Shown: positions 23,490 to 36,487, numbered from the stretch's first letter. The stretch is 64,000 bases of DNA from Petunia secreta (GCA_029990175.1 JARKIP010000005.1:48287001-48351000); one strand, 5' to 3'. The notes: generated from the sequence alone by a model not told the origin. Program-made: numbers and translations.

Positions 23490-24298
23490 CCTCGAGTGTG
23501 TACTAAAAAATCCGATCATCCGGCCCATCTCCATAGCCAACCAAACCTCCTTTATGGCTCCTTGTACATACAAAAGACATATTAAGAAAACTGGGAAAGA
23601 AAAAGTTAGTATAAAAAACCTCAGTTGCACTCCCTCACTTTTGGTGGTGGCACTCACACTCTTAAGATTTCACTCTCCAAATGCCCCACCCAAAGATTTC
23701 CTATTACCTCTTAGGAATCACGGTCCAAAATTACCAACTAATATGTCCAAGTATTGGTTTGGAATGGAGTTTATGTGACTTTATGGACAGACGGCTCTTT
23801 AAAGTAAGCACTTGAAGTCAAGAAAGTTCTATGAGAATGGAAAATTTGAAGTAGGCACGAAAATCGCACAAGCTCAAGAGTTAATATTAGCTCAAGTAGA
23901 AGAAATACTTAACAATTACTAACTAGAAGTAATGTTTGACAAAGATATAAGGAAATCCTAAGAAGAATCTAATTCCCCTCCCCTTAATAGGCGCCTAAGC
24001 TACTCCTTTTTAGAGTGGAATAAGTTTTTCCTCCTATTTTGGTCTTTCCAAATTCAATAAGGACAACTTTTTCCAATTATCCAACTAACTTCACAGGTTT
24101 TTCCTTGGCTTTTCTTCCCTTATTTCAGCCGATCACACCCTCTCCTAATATCTAAGGAAAACTAAATTCTTTGTATGTAAAGTAGGCTTAGGTTTTTTTT
24201 TCTTTCTCCCTACTATATGTAGCCGTTTTCCTCTTTGCTTCAACCCTAAAATTTCAGCAACTATTCCAACAGTTAATTCGTGTATGATACTAGGGTTT
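23490..24298. other. Unassigned sequence left of the giant Tat element
   Basis: About 0.8 kb with no recognised coding sequence. It is the left flank of the large insertion and should continue at 56885. Confidence 0.4.
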
Positions 24299-25130
24299 TG
24301 TCATACCCAATTTTAGACTCAACTCGAGGCGAGTCGGGTTTCGGATTTGACTGGGTGAGCTCGTTTGAGTTTAAATGTTGGAGTCGCCACCTAATATAAT
24401 TTCTAGGGCGTATTAGGTCACCTAATGTCTAAAGTCAAGTTCATTAGGTCTACTGGTCTATTTCAGAGATTCTGTGTGGGTAAGAAGTCTAAGTGACTCA
24501 AGGAAAAAGGTGTTAGGCACTTCCCCGAGCCTCACAAAAAGTGGTTACCGTCCGAGTCTTAATATTGGGATGTATATTGTCATAAATACTAACTAGGGAG
24601 TTGATTTAACATTTTGGCAAAACATACACAAATATTTCATGCTCGGCCTATAATTAAGCCTAATCGTAGCAAAGGCCTCTAATATTAAATGCCTAATCGT
24701 GAACATCATGCCAAGCGGTGTTAACATTTAAATAGGGTTCCAATTCTAGCATGTATATATAAGTTTCACTTTCAAGACATTTTGCACAAATAGTCTATTT
24801 TGCGAATAATACTCGGATTTTAGCAAAATACGAATGGAGATTTGGTTTAAAATAAAATGTTGGCTCATTTGGGGTCGGTGTGACTCGTCATTAATTGTCG
24901 AGCCCTAACCTTAATGGCTTTGTTGTGTAGGGGTCAAATTTTGGAATATAGGCAAGAGGGCTGTTTTGAAAAAAAGGGTACACGAAGCAGTCAAATGCAC
25001 AAAAGAGGCTGTTGCATGTACTTATATATGTATATAACATATAAACACATGGTTAAGTTACACACGTGACTTTAAAATATAGATATAAGTTTTGTATGGT
25101 TGACCCCAAACTCACACTCTCCTATACACT

Positions 25131-25277
25131 GTTGACTTTGACAGGTGTCGGTAGGCACGCCTCTGATAAGCCCCGCCCGGTTCAGTGGGCTGTTGGCTTA
25201 CCAAGCACTTGCCCGCTGCTCCTGCCGAACCTGGTCTCCATCTTCGAACTTCTCGTTCGATGAGACTCCTATACACT
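25131..25277. repeat. 147-bp insertion in the 3' LTR flanked by a 12-bp direct repeat
   Basis: The 12-mer ctcctatacact occurs at 25119-25130 and 25266-25277, and once only in the other LTR. The inserted 135 bp is clearly richer in G+C than the LTR. Its origin is not recognised. Confidence 0.75.
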
Positions 25278-27205
25278 ATTAGATTAGTGTATAGAAGATT
25301 TAAAATTGGTCAAAAATTGTTTTAAACACATATAGGGCCAGATTTTAAAACAAGTATTGGGCCCAGGTCTTTTAAGTAAAAATGGGGCGATGTAGCTTAC
25401 CAAAGACAGTCACAGAACGGCCTGCTTAGGCTCAGCCTTCACCAAAGAATAGAAACCCTTAGCAACACCAAATAAACTTGTACACCCTACCTTGGTATGG
25501 TCTTTAAGACCATCCTTAGATGCACTATACCAAAAGGTTAGCAGGGGGCTGAAACAGCCCGAAGCAGAGATGCAGAGTTCACCCTAACTTAGTAGTTTAA
25601 GTAATGAGGATGAGCAGAACCGAGTCCAGACAAGGAAGCAGCAATAATCCAGACAACAGTAAATTCAAGCAAAAAGTAGCAAATAGTTTATGCAGGAGTA
25701 GGTTCAAACTAGCAAGAGTCTAGGCATAGGCTTACCTTTTTATTGACAGTAATGAGCAGACAAGCAAAGTGTAGGCAATGGTGAATGCTTTCAGATGCAG
25801 GATCAAGAAATGAGAAAGAGCAGAACTTCACAGCAACTTGAGAGTAGGAGATAAGAGTGTTATGCCTAATGTTCTCAGTTGTGCAGTATTTCTAGGAGAG
25901 AAAATACTTTAGCGGTGTAGTTTCTTGTGTTTTCAGTGTGTCTAATGTGTAATAGAGGTCTAGTTCAAAAGCAGTAGAATTGGTGAAGTTTTAAGAAAGG
26001 AAAAGAAGAATTATACTGGGAATCAAGAAAAATCAACTTCCATATATTTTCCATAAGTAAAACCAATCTAAAACCAGAAAAAGGGTGGAACTGATGGGCA
26101 GAGGATGAATAAGGCAAGAGTAACCTTCCAGAATCATCAGGGATCCTTTACCAAAAACAGGTCATCTAAAATTCCTAAATTCTCCCCTTTAACAATAACA
26201 AGATCCAAGTTCACAAATCAGCCTCCCCAAAATGTCATAGACTGTTTTAGGCTTGGGATACTCTTAACAGTATTTTAGGGGAATCTTAACTACCATCGAA
26301 TCAATATCTTAACCAATTTATATTCCTATTCCCATTTAAAATTTAATTTAGCCTAATTAGGATTTAGAAATCAGACAGCCAAGATCTTAGAACAAACAGG
26401 CTTCACATTTGGCCAATAATACATCTAGGTTCAAAATCAATTTACCAGTAGTCTTACGCTCGAAACAATCTGAGGGTAGGCTTTACCAGTTGCCAATCAC
26501 AAATTCAAATCAAAATCTTATCATTATCTTTACCCTTCCAATCTTTCAATTATAATTCCACATTTGAAAACAACTAAGATCTTCTAACCATGCAGGTCAG
26601 AATTCGAGCTAGTTAAGCCACATTATACGTGAATATAACATGCTGAAAATAAGGTGATCGACTAGACATTCTGTGCAAAATGAACTTTAACTCAAACATG
26701 AATTCCGAGCTTGAAACAAGTGAAGATGGTGCAGGGTTTAAGCTATAATCATGCAAAATCCAAACACATAGCATTTTAATTAGTCAAAGAATTAGGCAAA
26801 GATTACAAATCATGTGAGACACACGACGTTCCAACTCAATGAAGCAATTAGGTATTTTTTAGGTTTATTAATCACACAGGTTCAAGAATAATAAGAAAAG
26901 AAGGAAAAATTAGGGATTACCCGTTTAGGTTTGGAATCGGGTTTGAATTGACCAAACTCCGATTATGCGTAGGGTTTTTACCTTTCCCTATGATGGTTTT
27001 ATGTAGTTTTTAGCAAAACGATCACCAGCGTATCTTTTCCGATGACACAAACGGTCAAATTTGGCCTCCGTCGAAATACCCAAATAGCACCAAGTTTTTG
27101 TAGTGGACAGTGAGGGGAACACAATGTTGTCATTTGCTCCAAATTTCTCCGGTTGAAATGGTCGGAAAATTGATCAAAAGAAGGTGGCGATTTGAATCGC
27201 CAAAG

Positions 27206-27212
27206 GGGGGGG

Positions 27213-27304
<92 letters not shown>
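27206..27304. repeat. (GA)n microsatellite
   Basis: A G-run followed by about 44 GA units in the 3' LTR. The matching place in the 5' LTR (56286-56312) has about 13 units. Confidence 0.95.
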
Positions 27305-27307
<3 letters not shown>

Positions 27308-27866
27308 GCGGGTGGGGTGTGGGGGAAATGGGGATAGTTTTTAAGGTTTGGGGGGGGGGGGGTTGTATAATTAAAAAAAGAAAATTATATCTTGGCCGTC
27401 CGATCAATATTGTGGACGGCCAAGTTTAGGCCACGTAGGCAGGTGATGTGTAAAAAATGGCTGATGTGTGTGCCTTGTGTGTATATATGTGTATATGCGT
27501 ATAAATATTATGTAAATAGGTATAAAATAGGTATAAAATGGTATAAAATAAATTTAAAATGGTATAAAAATTATAGGAGAATTAGGAAATTAATTTAAAA
27601 GTGTTAGGAAGGCTAAAATGCATAACGATTGTAATTTTGAGGGTTAAAAAATTTTTGGATAACTTTGTCAAAAATAGAAGCAATTTTAGAAAATTGTAAG
27701 AATCGCTATGGTTTGAGACGATGCTTTGAAAATTGTCTCAATTGTCAAACTATCACGGGGATATAATTTGAAAAGAATAGACGAGGTAGGATTGGGTATA
27801 CAAGCGTGTGTAAAATTCAAGAACGGTTGATTTTAAAAATAGGAGGGACAAAATTGGGTGTCAACA

Positions 27867-27885
27867 GCTGCCCCTCTTTGCCCGG
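27867..27885 (-). promoter_or_regulatory. Polypurine tract of outer Tat element
   Basis: On the minus strand GGGCAAAGAGGGGCAGC lies directly before the 3' LTR start TGTTGACACC. The inner element has the same tract at 32739-32755. It would prime plus-strand synthesis. Confidence 0.75.
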
Positions 27886-28230
27886 GGATGATGAAAGAGT
27901 CTTCGGGCAAAGACGTTGACAGTGCGACCAATTTTGTCATGACTATAGAAGAGCCTATGACTTAAGAGGATGTAGGGCATCAGGCGAAAATGTTTTCTTT
28001 GCTTGGGATGTGTTTCCTGCAGTGAAAATGTGTTTGCAACATATTGTATATATATAAAACGTACCTTCCCGCAGGGCTGGATTGTCTTTCCAGGATTCTT
28101 GCAGTATGAAATTGTTTCTGTCATGCCATAGTTGCGTGTCTTTTTGCTGTCAAGTGTTAGATTCGATATCGAGTTGTATGCCTTCCATCGGTGCATTGGG
28201 CCGTATACCCTCCACAAAGAAATAAAATGC
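27886..28230 (-). other. Element 3' untranslated region, no gene seen
   Basis: Between the polypurine tract and the tandem array. Non-coding on both strands as far as can be read. Confidence 0.5.
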
Positions 28231-28626
28231 AAATCGATATCGGGCTGTGTACCCCCAATCGACGCTTCGGGTTGTGTGCCCTCAGCTAACTTAAAATGAC
28301 AAATCGATATCGGGCTGTGTACCCTCAATCGACGCTTCGGGTTGTATGCCCTCAGCTAATTTAAAATGACAAATCGATATCAGGCTGTGTACCCTCAATC
28401 GACGCTTCGGGTTGTGTGCCCTCAGCTAACTTAAATGACAAATCGATATCGGGCTGTGTATCCTCAATCGACACCTCGGGTTGTATGCCCTAGCTAATTT
28501 AAAATAACAAATCGATATCGGGCTATGTACCCTCAATCAACGCCTCGGGTTGTATGCCCTCAGCTAATTTAAAATGACAAATCGATATTGGGTTGCGTAC
28601 CCTCAATCGACGCCTCGGGTTGTATG
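28160..28626 (-). repeat. 70-bp tandem array, left part
   Basis: About six copies of a 70-bp unit (69-71 bp) containing aaatcgatatcgggctgtgt and cgacgcttcgggttgt. Copies start at 28231, 28301, 28371, 28440 and so on. The array is cut by the inner element and resumes at 43741. Confidence 0.92.
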
Positions 28627-31600
28627 TGTCACACCCCACTTTAAAAATAAGTAATGTCCGACTTGGGATAACTCGTTTGGAGCTAGAGCTTTGGAGTCGC
28701 CACCTAATAAATTTATCTAGGCGTATTAGGTCACCTAAAAGCTTTTCTAATTAATTTTAAATATAACTCCGGATCGGTCTACTAATCAGAGATTCGAGTA
28801 AGTGTTCAAGTTAACTTAGGAGGAAGGGGTCAGACACCTCCTAAGTTCCACTAAACGTGGTTCCCGACCGATTTCTATATTGGGTTTCAATCATATTGCA
28901 ATTTTGGTTAGAAATGGACAGAAGCTAAATTTCATACACTAATGGAATATGGTACGCAAACAATTTAAAGTATACTAAAATAGGACAATTTATAAATTCA
29001 GTTTAAATGAAGGATATTGTGAGCGAAATATTTAAAACGAACAATCTAGTATAATTTACAGAGACAGTTTTGAATAAAAGTCATGTTATACATATAGCTA
29101 CAATTTACGAAGTTAGACAAGATAAATCAATTAAACAAATAGTATTGTCATCTTTTCCCTTAGCTCACAAATATCTTTTAAAATGACATGACATGGAGAA
29201 AATATTTTGTAAAAAAAATGTGCACCACTAAAGGATAGCATTGTGACATTAGTAGTCACATACCGTTAACTTCGGTGGCGATTTTAGTGTGAGGTCGCAT
29301 TTAAAATAATTTATCTAGAATAAGCATAATATTTAAAAAGAATATAGTATATTTTGAAAATACTAGTAATGTAGTAAGCAAATAGTGATAAATGAAATAC
29401 GTATACAATTAACTAGAGAGTAGAGATGACATATGTGATATTTAGAAAGTACTTAACAAATAATAGGCAGCAATTCTAATATAGACACACGTGTGTATAG
29501 ATACATGTATAATTAGATGAGAAATAAGTATGATATTTATCAAAATACTCATAGGCAAACAATATAGATTTGAAGGATTAGCTTACAACTTTTAAAGAAA
29601 ATAATATAATTTTATAAGACTTGACCTCCAAAGTCCTAAATCCCTCACAAACTATTAATTAGCTCGGAGAAACTTAAGAAAAATAAAAATAAATTTTGTT
29701 CAAAATGTGTTCAGCATTTGCAGATTTTAGCCTTTGTAAAAATAGGTTGTTTTTTCAATGTTTAGTTCCTTCTAATAAAACAAAGTGCACTGCTACGTTT
29801 CCCGATTACTGAATGCAGAAATAGACCTTCTTCTGGCACAGATTGCAAATTTAACCACTGTTAGAGCAAAAACGTTAACTGCCCTAATTTCATAGATAAA
29901 TACTTTGCAAAAACAGTCTATTATCAGTTTCGGGTTTCAGTTATAGACCTGTAATCATATCATTTCAGAAACTGCATAAATAAGCCGTTTTAAATCTGCC
30001 TTGCGATTCAAGCCCTCTTTTCTGATTTTCAGCAAAACAGCCCCCTAATATAATTTAGTTAAAACCTGTCTTGTTTAACATAGTATTTCAGATTCCAACA
30101 TGAAACAGTTTCATATTGCACATGTAATCCTGTTTTAAATCACTCCAACATATAAGCCAATGTAGCAGCACCTTATGGTGTCCAATAGAAACCACAACAA
30201 TCCTAATGAATACATAATATTAAGTATCAAACTCTAATTACATGATAGCCAGTAAATTAAGGATAGAAGAGAAGAGGGCCTTGTCCCTATTATCGTTTGG
30301 CAGAGTCTTGTTGAACCTTGGCTGGTTCAATATTGACTTCGGATTCATGTTACAGCTTACCAACAAAATAGCTTTAGGCTACCTCAAACCCATTCGAACA
30401 CCTGCGAAACAATATCAATGAAGGTATAGCCTTCTGATGGCTATCCTGTATATTGTCCAGATTCTGCCTTGACTACAATATCCTGCACCAAATGGTTAGT
30501 GGTGACCCTTTGTAGGGCCCAAACAAACATGCAAAAAATATACTAGCAGTACACCGTGAACGTAAGCAAACAAACTGACATCGAACAACACGCACTAACA
30601 TAGAGTTGAAAGAGAGTTTTAAGATCAAGAGCCAAACCTTGGCTCGTAATCAGTGAAGCAAAAGTAGATCGAGCCAGCAGCTTAGTATTTTCAGCATGCA
30701 TACAAGAGTTCAGATATATGCTAAAACATATAGAAGACTAAAAGAGATGCTGGACAGTGTAGTGAAGGGGCTTTGCTTCTCGACGAAGAAGGAAAGGAAG
30801 GGAGAAGGTATGTAGATATTGTAAGGTGTATTCAGTGTATCCAGAAATGTAAAAGTTCTGCCCTTTAAGTCTAAAGAAGAGTGGTATTTATAGTGAAAAA
30901 ATAGGAGTAGCATGACTCTAGGCTTGTAAGGCAAAAATCATTTTCAAATGTTCAAATCTTTCATAGAAATGGCAAAGGAAAATCCTATTTGTGTACAAGG
31001 AAATAAGAGATATTAGCTTTGACTAAAAGAGAGAATTATTCAGTCTAAGATGTAAAAGGAGGAAGCTAAAATTATGCAAATCAGTTGAGCTAATTTAGGA
31101 AAACGAAATTGCTTTACTGTTAGGAAAATATGCAGGAGATATGTAACTGTTATAGAAGGAAAGTAGATCAAAAGGTATACTTCCTTCACTTCTATTTTTC
31201 TAAAAAAAAATCTTGCATAAAGGTGCATATGTATACACGCGGGTATCGCAGCCAGTTTATTTGCACAGTATCAACGTTAAGCGCTCAACAAGTTTTCAAA
31301 TGAGCAGACACTTTTTTTAAACTCAATTCACAAAGGCAAATTCCAACCTTACATTAAGAGAATGACCCATTCAATGTGTTCTCATAAATGTCGCGTTGTC
31401 GACTTCATTTTTAGAATATTAAAGCAATGATTCAAACTTAGGCTAATTAACATGGCTAGAACCGATTTAAACTATATAGTCTAAGGTATGAACAATTGAG
31501 CACCTAAGAATGGATTAACCAAGTGACAAACATGCTATTTTCATGGGATTTCAATGAATCAGATTAAAAAAAAAAAGAATAAAAATGGAAAGCTGTTACC

Positions 31601-31810
31601 CGTTCTGTGTCGGGTCGGGTCGAGCATGGAACGGGCCAGGTTGAACTTGTCCATTTCTGCCCGTTAATTTCTTGACTAGTAAAGACTTGCCCAAATCTTC
31701 TCTTATTTCCTTGTATGATTCAGATTCGGATGATTTGTACTTGATTTTCTCATTTTCTTTTTCGATTTCGTATACAAGAGAGAGGAAGAGAGATTGATTC
31801 CCGCTTTTGG

Positions 31811-31848
<38 letters not shown>

Positions 31849-32738
31849 GTGACCAGCGGCGCTGATGGCGGCGTCGACAGCGGAGAGAGTAGCAGAGATG
31901 CCGCGGTGTGTTTGGTCGGTTTTTAGGGGAAAGGGGAGAGAGGGGAAAGGGACGGCGGCTGTGAGTGTGAGGGAGTTGGGAGGGGGGGGGGGGACTGATT
32001 TTAGGGTTTTCTAGTGAGGGGTGTGGTGTGCAGTATTAGACGGTCGGATTTAACTAGGGCCGTTGGATCTGGAGGATGAAGGGATCAGATTAGGCCACGT
32101 AGGCGCGCGTGTGAGTAAGTGTATAGGTAGTATATGTGAGGTGTAAGGAGAGTGGGGCTTTGAGGGGTTGTACTGCGTGCAGAAGTGAGTTATACGCGTG
32201 CTTTGGAGAGTAGTACTTCGTGCTAAAAGTGTATTTGGTGAGGTGTAAGCTTATGTGAAGCTTAGGTGGCGTACACGTAGATAAAAGATGATGACGTGGA
32301 CTGAATATAGTGGAAATGGAATTGTAAAAATAGCAAAATGGCTAATATTTAATTAAAATACTTATAAATATGAATAATTAGTATAAAAATAGGAATTTTG
32401 TAAATAATTATAAATAAATATATTTAATTGTAAATAAATATATATGACCACAAATAATACTAATTAGATACAGATAGCAATAAATAATTATTAAATAATG
32501 TCATAATACGTTAAATTGCATGAAATAGCATTTGATGTTTGAAAAATAGCCTAAATGAATGCAATTGCGTAACTATAACCACAATTAAATAATATTACAT
32601 AAATAGGGGATTAATACAAATATTACACCCGTAAATGCATGTTGTCTAATGCAGTTTTTTTTGAAAAATTACTGCTATAAATTTTAATTAAATATAGCCA
32701 AATTGTGAAAAATGGCGGGACAAAATTGGGTGTCAACA
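28627..32738 (-). repeat. 3' LTR of inner Tat element
   Basis: 4112 bp, plus-strand ends TGTCACACC and TGTCAACA. A minus-strand TATA box (CTATAAATA) lies at 30885-30893. A short (GA)n is at about 31809-31846. Confidence 0.93.
30885..30893 (-). promoter_or_regulatory. TATA box in inner 3' LTR
   Basis: The minus strand reads CTATAAATA. The same motif is at 41886-41894 in the 5' LTR, where it would drive the genomic transcript. Confidence 0.55.
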
Positions 32739-33650
32739 GCTGCCCCTCTTTGCCGGGGGATGATGAAAGAGTCTTCGGGCAAAGATAGTTGACGGGATAG
32801 CCAATTTTGTCACGACTAGTAGGCAAAATGATGGGAGTTTTGGGGTATTTTGGCCGAACCCCGGTCTCTGAGTTGCCTACATATCTCGGGTTTCACGAGA
32901 ATCAGACAGTGTGTAGTTCTAGAATGGCATGTTGCCTGTGTGAGATATTTATGATGCACGATTTTGGATGTAAAGACTAAACTTATCCAAGTATATAAAG
33001 TTTAGATTCATGTATGCCTTGCCTTTTGGCAAGATGAGTGAAGAATAAAGCAAAGTTACTGTCGGAGATAAAATGACATCGATAGATCGAGCGTGGGAAA
33101 AGATGCTTATAATTATCCTAGTTATGAAGATGTGGTGCACGACACACACATAAAGAGGAGTTTATACGGACATAGTGTCCACTTCATCTCGATAAATGAA
33201 TAATCTCACCTTCAGTATTACCTTTACTGAGCTAGGAAAAATTTGGGGAGCGAGTTTTATGAATGCGCACGATTCAAGCAGACGGGCATGATTAAGCACG
33301 AAAATACACACGATTGACGCAGATGGATACAGATAGGAAGGAATACGAAACTGACACCCAATCGACAAGGAATGATTAGTTAGACCACTGGTGTGAGTAT
33401 GGAATTGTAGCATGGAACTTTGCAAGATAGGTAGCTTGCGGGTGTAGCAAAAGACATTATCTATAGGGTTATGCTTTGCTTTGTATGTGTTTGAGCTTTT
33501 ATGGTTGCATAATTGGTAGTGAGAGTATGGCACAAGGGTTTGTTGAGAAATCGGGGCGTACCCTGCAGCAAAATAATGATAAATGCAATAGATATAAAGA
33601 TAAAGTAAAGTAAACTTCCCTGTTGAGCCGAGGGGTTGTTTTGTCTGATA
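32739..33650 (-). other. 3' untranslated region of inner element
   Basis: Contains the polypurine tract (32739-32755) and a diverged copy of the TACGTA-type stem-loop (32873-32919). No coding sequence is recognised. Confidence 0.6.
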
Positions 33651-33659
33651 CTTGTTTGA

Positions 33660-35250
33660 TTGATGTCTCATCCAAATGTCTTTCCAATGCTATGCCCACC
33701 GATGCGGACCTTGCTCTGTTGCAAATTGTTGTCATGCTCACCACTGCGAACCTTATATATCTGCCGACGCAGATTCTATGCTCCTTCAAATGATGTCACG
33801 CCCACCGATGTAGACCCTACATGTCCGCCGACATGGATTCTATATATGTCATGCCCACCGACGCGGACCCTATATCATTTTCATTGTTGAATGTGTCCAT
33901 CGATGCCGACCAAATATGCTTCCTTAAACTGTTGGTTACGCCCGCAAACGCGTACCTTATGTTGCTTTCAATGTTGAACTGTATCCACAGGCACAGATTT
34001 GTGTTCCTTTAATTGTTGAACTGCTCGTAAACGCGGACCTTTGCTTTAAATTGCTGAATTATGCCCACAAACGCGGACCTTACTCTGCTTTAAATTGCTG
34101 AACTATATCCACAAACGCGGACCTTATACATTCAATTGCTGAATTGTCCACAAACGCAGACTTTATATATCCGTCGACATGGATTTTATGCTTCTTTCAT
34201 TGTTGTCATGTCCACAACCGCGGACCCTATGATGCTTTCACGGTTGAATGTGTCCATCGACGCAGACTATATATGCTTCCTCAAATTTCTGACTATGCCC
34301 ACAAACGCGGACCTTACGCTGCTTCGAATTGATGAACTATGCCCACAAACGCAGACCCTACTCTGTTGCAAATTGCTGAACTATGCCCACAAATGCGGAC
34401 CCTATGCCTTCAATTGTTGAATTGTCCACAAACGCGGACCTTATATATATCCACCGACGCAGATTCTATGGATGTCATGTCCATCGATGCAGACCCTATG
34501 TATCCACCGACATGGATTGTACACTTCTGAAATTGACGTCATGTCCACCGCTGCGGACCCTGTATATCCACCGACATGGATTCTACGCTTGTCATGTCCA
34601 TCGATGCAGACCCTATACATCCACCGACATGGATTCTATACTTCTCAAATTGAGGTCATGTCCACCGCTGCGGACCCTATATATCCACCGACATGGATTC
34701 TATGCTTGTCATGTCCACCGATGCAGACCCTATACATCCACCGACATGGATTCTACACTTCTCAAATTGATGTCATGTCCACCGCTGTGGACCCTATATA
34801 TCCACCGACATGGATCCTATGCTTGTCATGTCCACCGATGCAGAGCCTATACATCCACCGACTTGGATCCTATTCTTGTCAAATTGATGTTATGTCCACA
34901 GACGCGGACCCTATATATCCACCGACATGGATTCTATGCTTGTCATGTCCACCGATGCAGACCCTATACATCCACCAACATGGATTCTATACTTCTCAAA
35001 TTGATATCATGTCCACCGCTGCTGACCCTATATATCCATCGACATAGATCCTATGCTTGTCATGTCCACCGATGCAGGCCATATACATCCACCGACATGG
35101 ATCCTATTCTTGTCAAATTGATGTCATGTCCACAGACGCAGACCTTATATATCCACCGACATGGATTCTATGCTTCTCAATTGATGTCATGTCCACAGAC
35201 GCGGACCCTACATATCCACCGACATGGATCCTATGCTTGTCGAAATAATG
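33660..35250 (-). repeat. Tandem array with 117-bp higher-order unit
   Basis: Loosely ordered 57-60-bp subunits (ccaccgacatggattctat and gtccaccgatgcagaccctat types) become regular 117-bp dimers on the right, for example starting at 34541, 34658 and 34775. Because 117 is a multiple of three, the plus strand stays open for about 310 codons (34383-35321) with a 39-residue repeat. That is best read as a by-product of the array. Confidence 0.92.
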
Positions 35251-35595
35251 TATGTTGTTTTGCAAGGGTTGTTAGGTATACTTGGTACCTGTGTAAATCT
35301 GCAATCAAAGAAAAATTATGAGTTTTTTGGGGGAGGTTGACTTGCGCATTCGTGGTACTGCACTCTGCTGCTGCATCTTGTATAATTGTTTCCCTTGTAA
35401 TATTTCTCTTTTCGAGCATCAAACCTTAGTCGAGCTGTGGGCAAAAAGGGAGAACAAAAGGGGATATGCATGTATTTTGAGAAAGATAATGTTTAAAGAG
35501 TGATATGAATTTATTTTATTGAATCATAGATTGTGACGTGTTGTTTGGATATAATCTCCTCTATATCCATTTGCTGTTCAAAGATCTTTCATCTT

Positions 35596-35743
35596 GAAAT
35601 TTTGAGAGAGGCTCAAAATTTCTGCCCCAGTGTGCTGCTTGCATTCTCCTTGAATTTTTAAGGTCCCTCAAAAATTCTGCCCCAGTATGTTGTAATGTAC
35701 TCTTTGAATTTTTTGAGGAAAACTCAAAAAATTCTGCCCCAGT
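35596..35743 (-). repeat. Three tandem hairpins of inner element
   Basis: Inverted repeats at 35596-35631, 35652-35686 and 35706-35743. Each consists of GAA, a T-run and GAG-like arm, then the matching CTC, A-run and TTC arm, then tctgccccagt. On the element strand each hairpin is preceded by ACTGGGGCAGA. The outer element has three such units at 44418-44555. Confidence 0.85.
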
Positions 35744-35783
35744 GTCTAATAAAATTTTCTTATGATGTGACCGTGCCTTGAGT

Positions 35784-35830
35784 AGGCTGTCTACGTATCC
35801 CCTTTTGGGAATCAGGTCGCTACGTAGTTC
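35784..35830 (-). promoter_or_regulatory. TACGTA stem-loop of inner element
   Basis: ctacgtatcccc and gggaatcaggtcgctacgtag can pair through the CTACGTA/TACGTAG arms and an inner CCC/GGG pairing. Copies are at 44613-44657 (outer element) and, weaker, 32873-32919. Confidence 0.7.
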
Positions 35831-36487
35831 AAGTCCAATAAAGATGAATGTTGCTCGATTTGTAGTATCTCAAAGGATCTTGTTAATTTTATCTCGATTT
35901 AGAGAATTCCACTTTAGGATCAACTGTCTTGCTCTAACTTTCTAGATAAATGACTTTGTCACGTTATTGCTTATTGTATTCATACTTCGCTATCTATGAG
36001 CTTCACTTGCTCGAGTATGCTTTTGATCCATTCAGGATTGTCTAATTCTGCTTCTTATATGTATTTCTAATGTTTCACCTTGGATTGTAAGTCATCTTCC
36101 TCAATATGTTCTTGTCTCAGTTGTCTGCTATAAGATTTCCACGATTAACTATGAAGTCCCTTGAATGTCCTCTGTCGAATCACCGTAGTCTGGCTTGTAC
36201 TCGTCGTTTTGGACTGCTTCCTTACATCACAGTCGCAGATTCAATGGAATTAAAATAATTTTGCTGATAGTGAATGATGCATACTTCAAATAAAAATCGA
36301 AATGGTTTTATTATTGGAATTGAGAAAAAGTCTTCAAACGAAAACAACGATGCAACAAAGTTGAAAAACAAAGAAAATAAAAGCTAACGACTCGGAGTCG
36401 TGTTTTATTTAAGAAAACAACTAATGCCCCAGCTTCACTAAAGTTCTCGGCATGCTCAAAATGTGCTTCAGATTCAGTTTCAGCTTT
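35831..36487 (-). other. Spacer between gag and the stem-loop in inner element
   Basis: About 650 bp just after gag on the element strand, where pol would normally start. No protease or RT motif is seen in any frame. Confidence 0.6.

Larger units (their letters stand above)
24299..27866 (-). repeat. 3' LTR of outer Tat element
   Basis: 3568 bp, plus-strand ends TGTCATACCC and GTGTCAACA. Compared with the 5' copy it has a 147-bp addition (25131-25277), a replaced block (about 25408-25553), loss of about 50 bp near 25965, and a much longer (GA)n tract. The rest aligns closely. Confidence 0.9.

Noticed and set aside
27110..27407. Open frames rich in Glu-Arg or Ser-Leu
   Set aside because: Translation of the (GA)n microsatellite on either strand, not genes.
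28160..28626. CRISPR-like regular repeats
   Set aside because: Units are contiguous 70-bp tandem copies without unique spacers, inside a plant retrotransposon.
34383..35321. 312-codon plus-strand frame with 39-residue repeats
   Set aside because: By-product of a 117-bp tandem array whose length is a multiple of three; a second frame is equally open and no start context or homology is seen.
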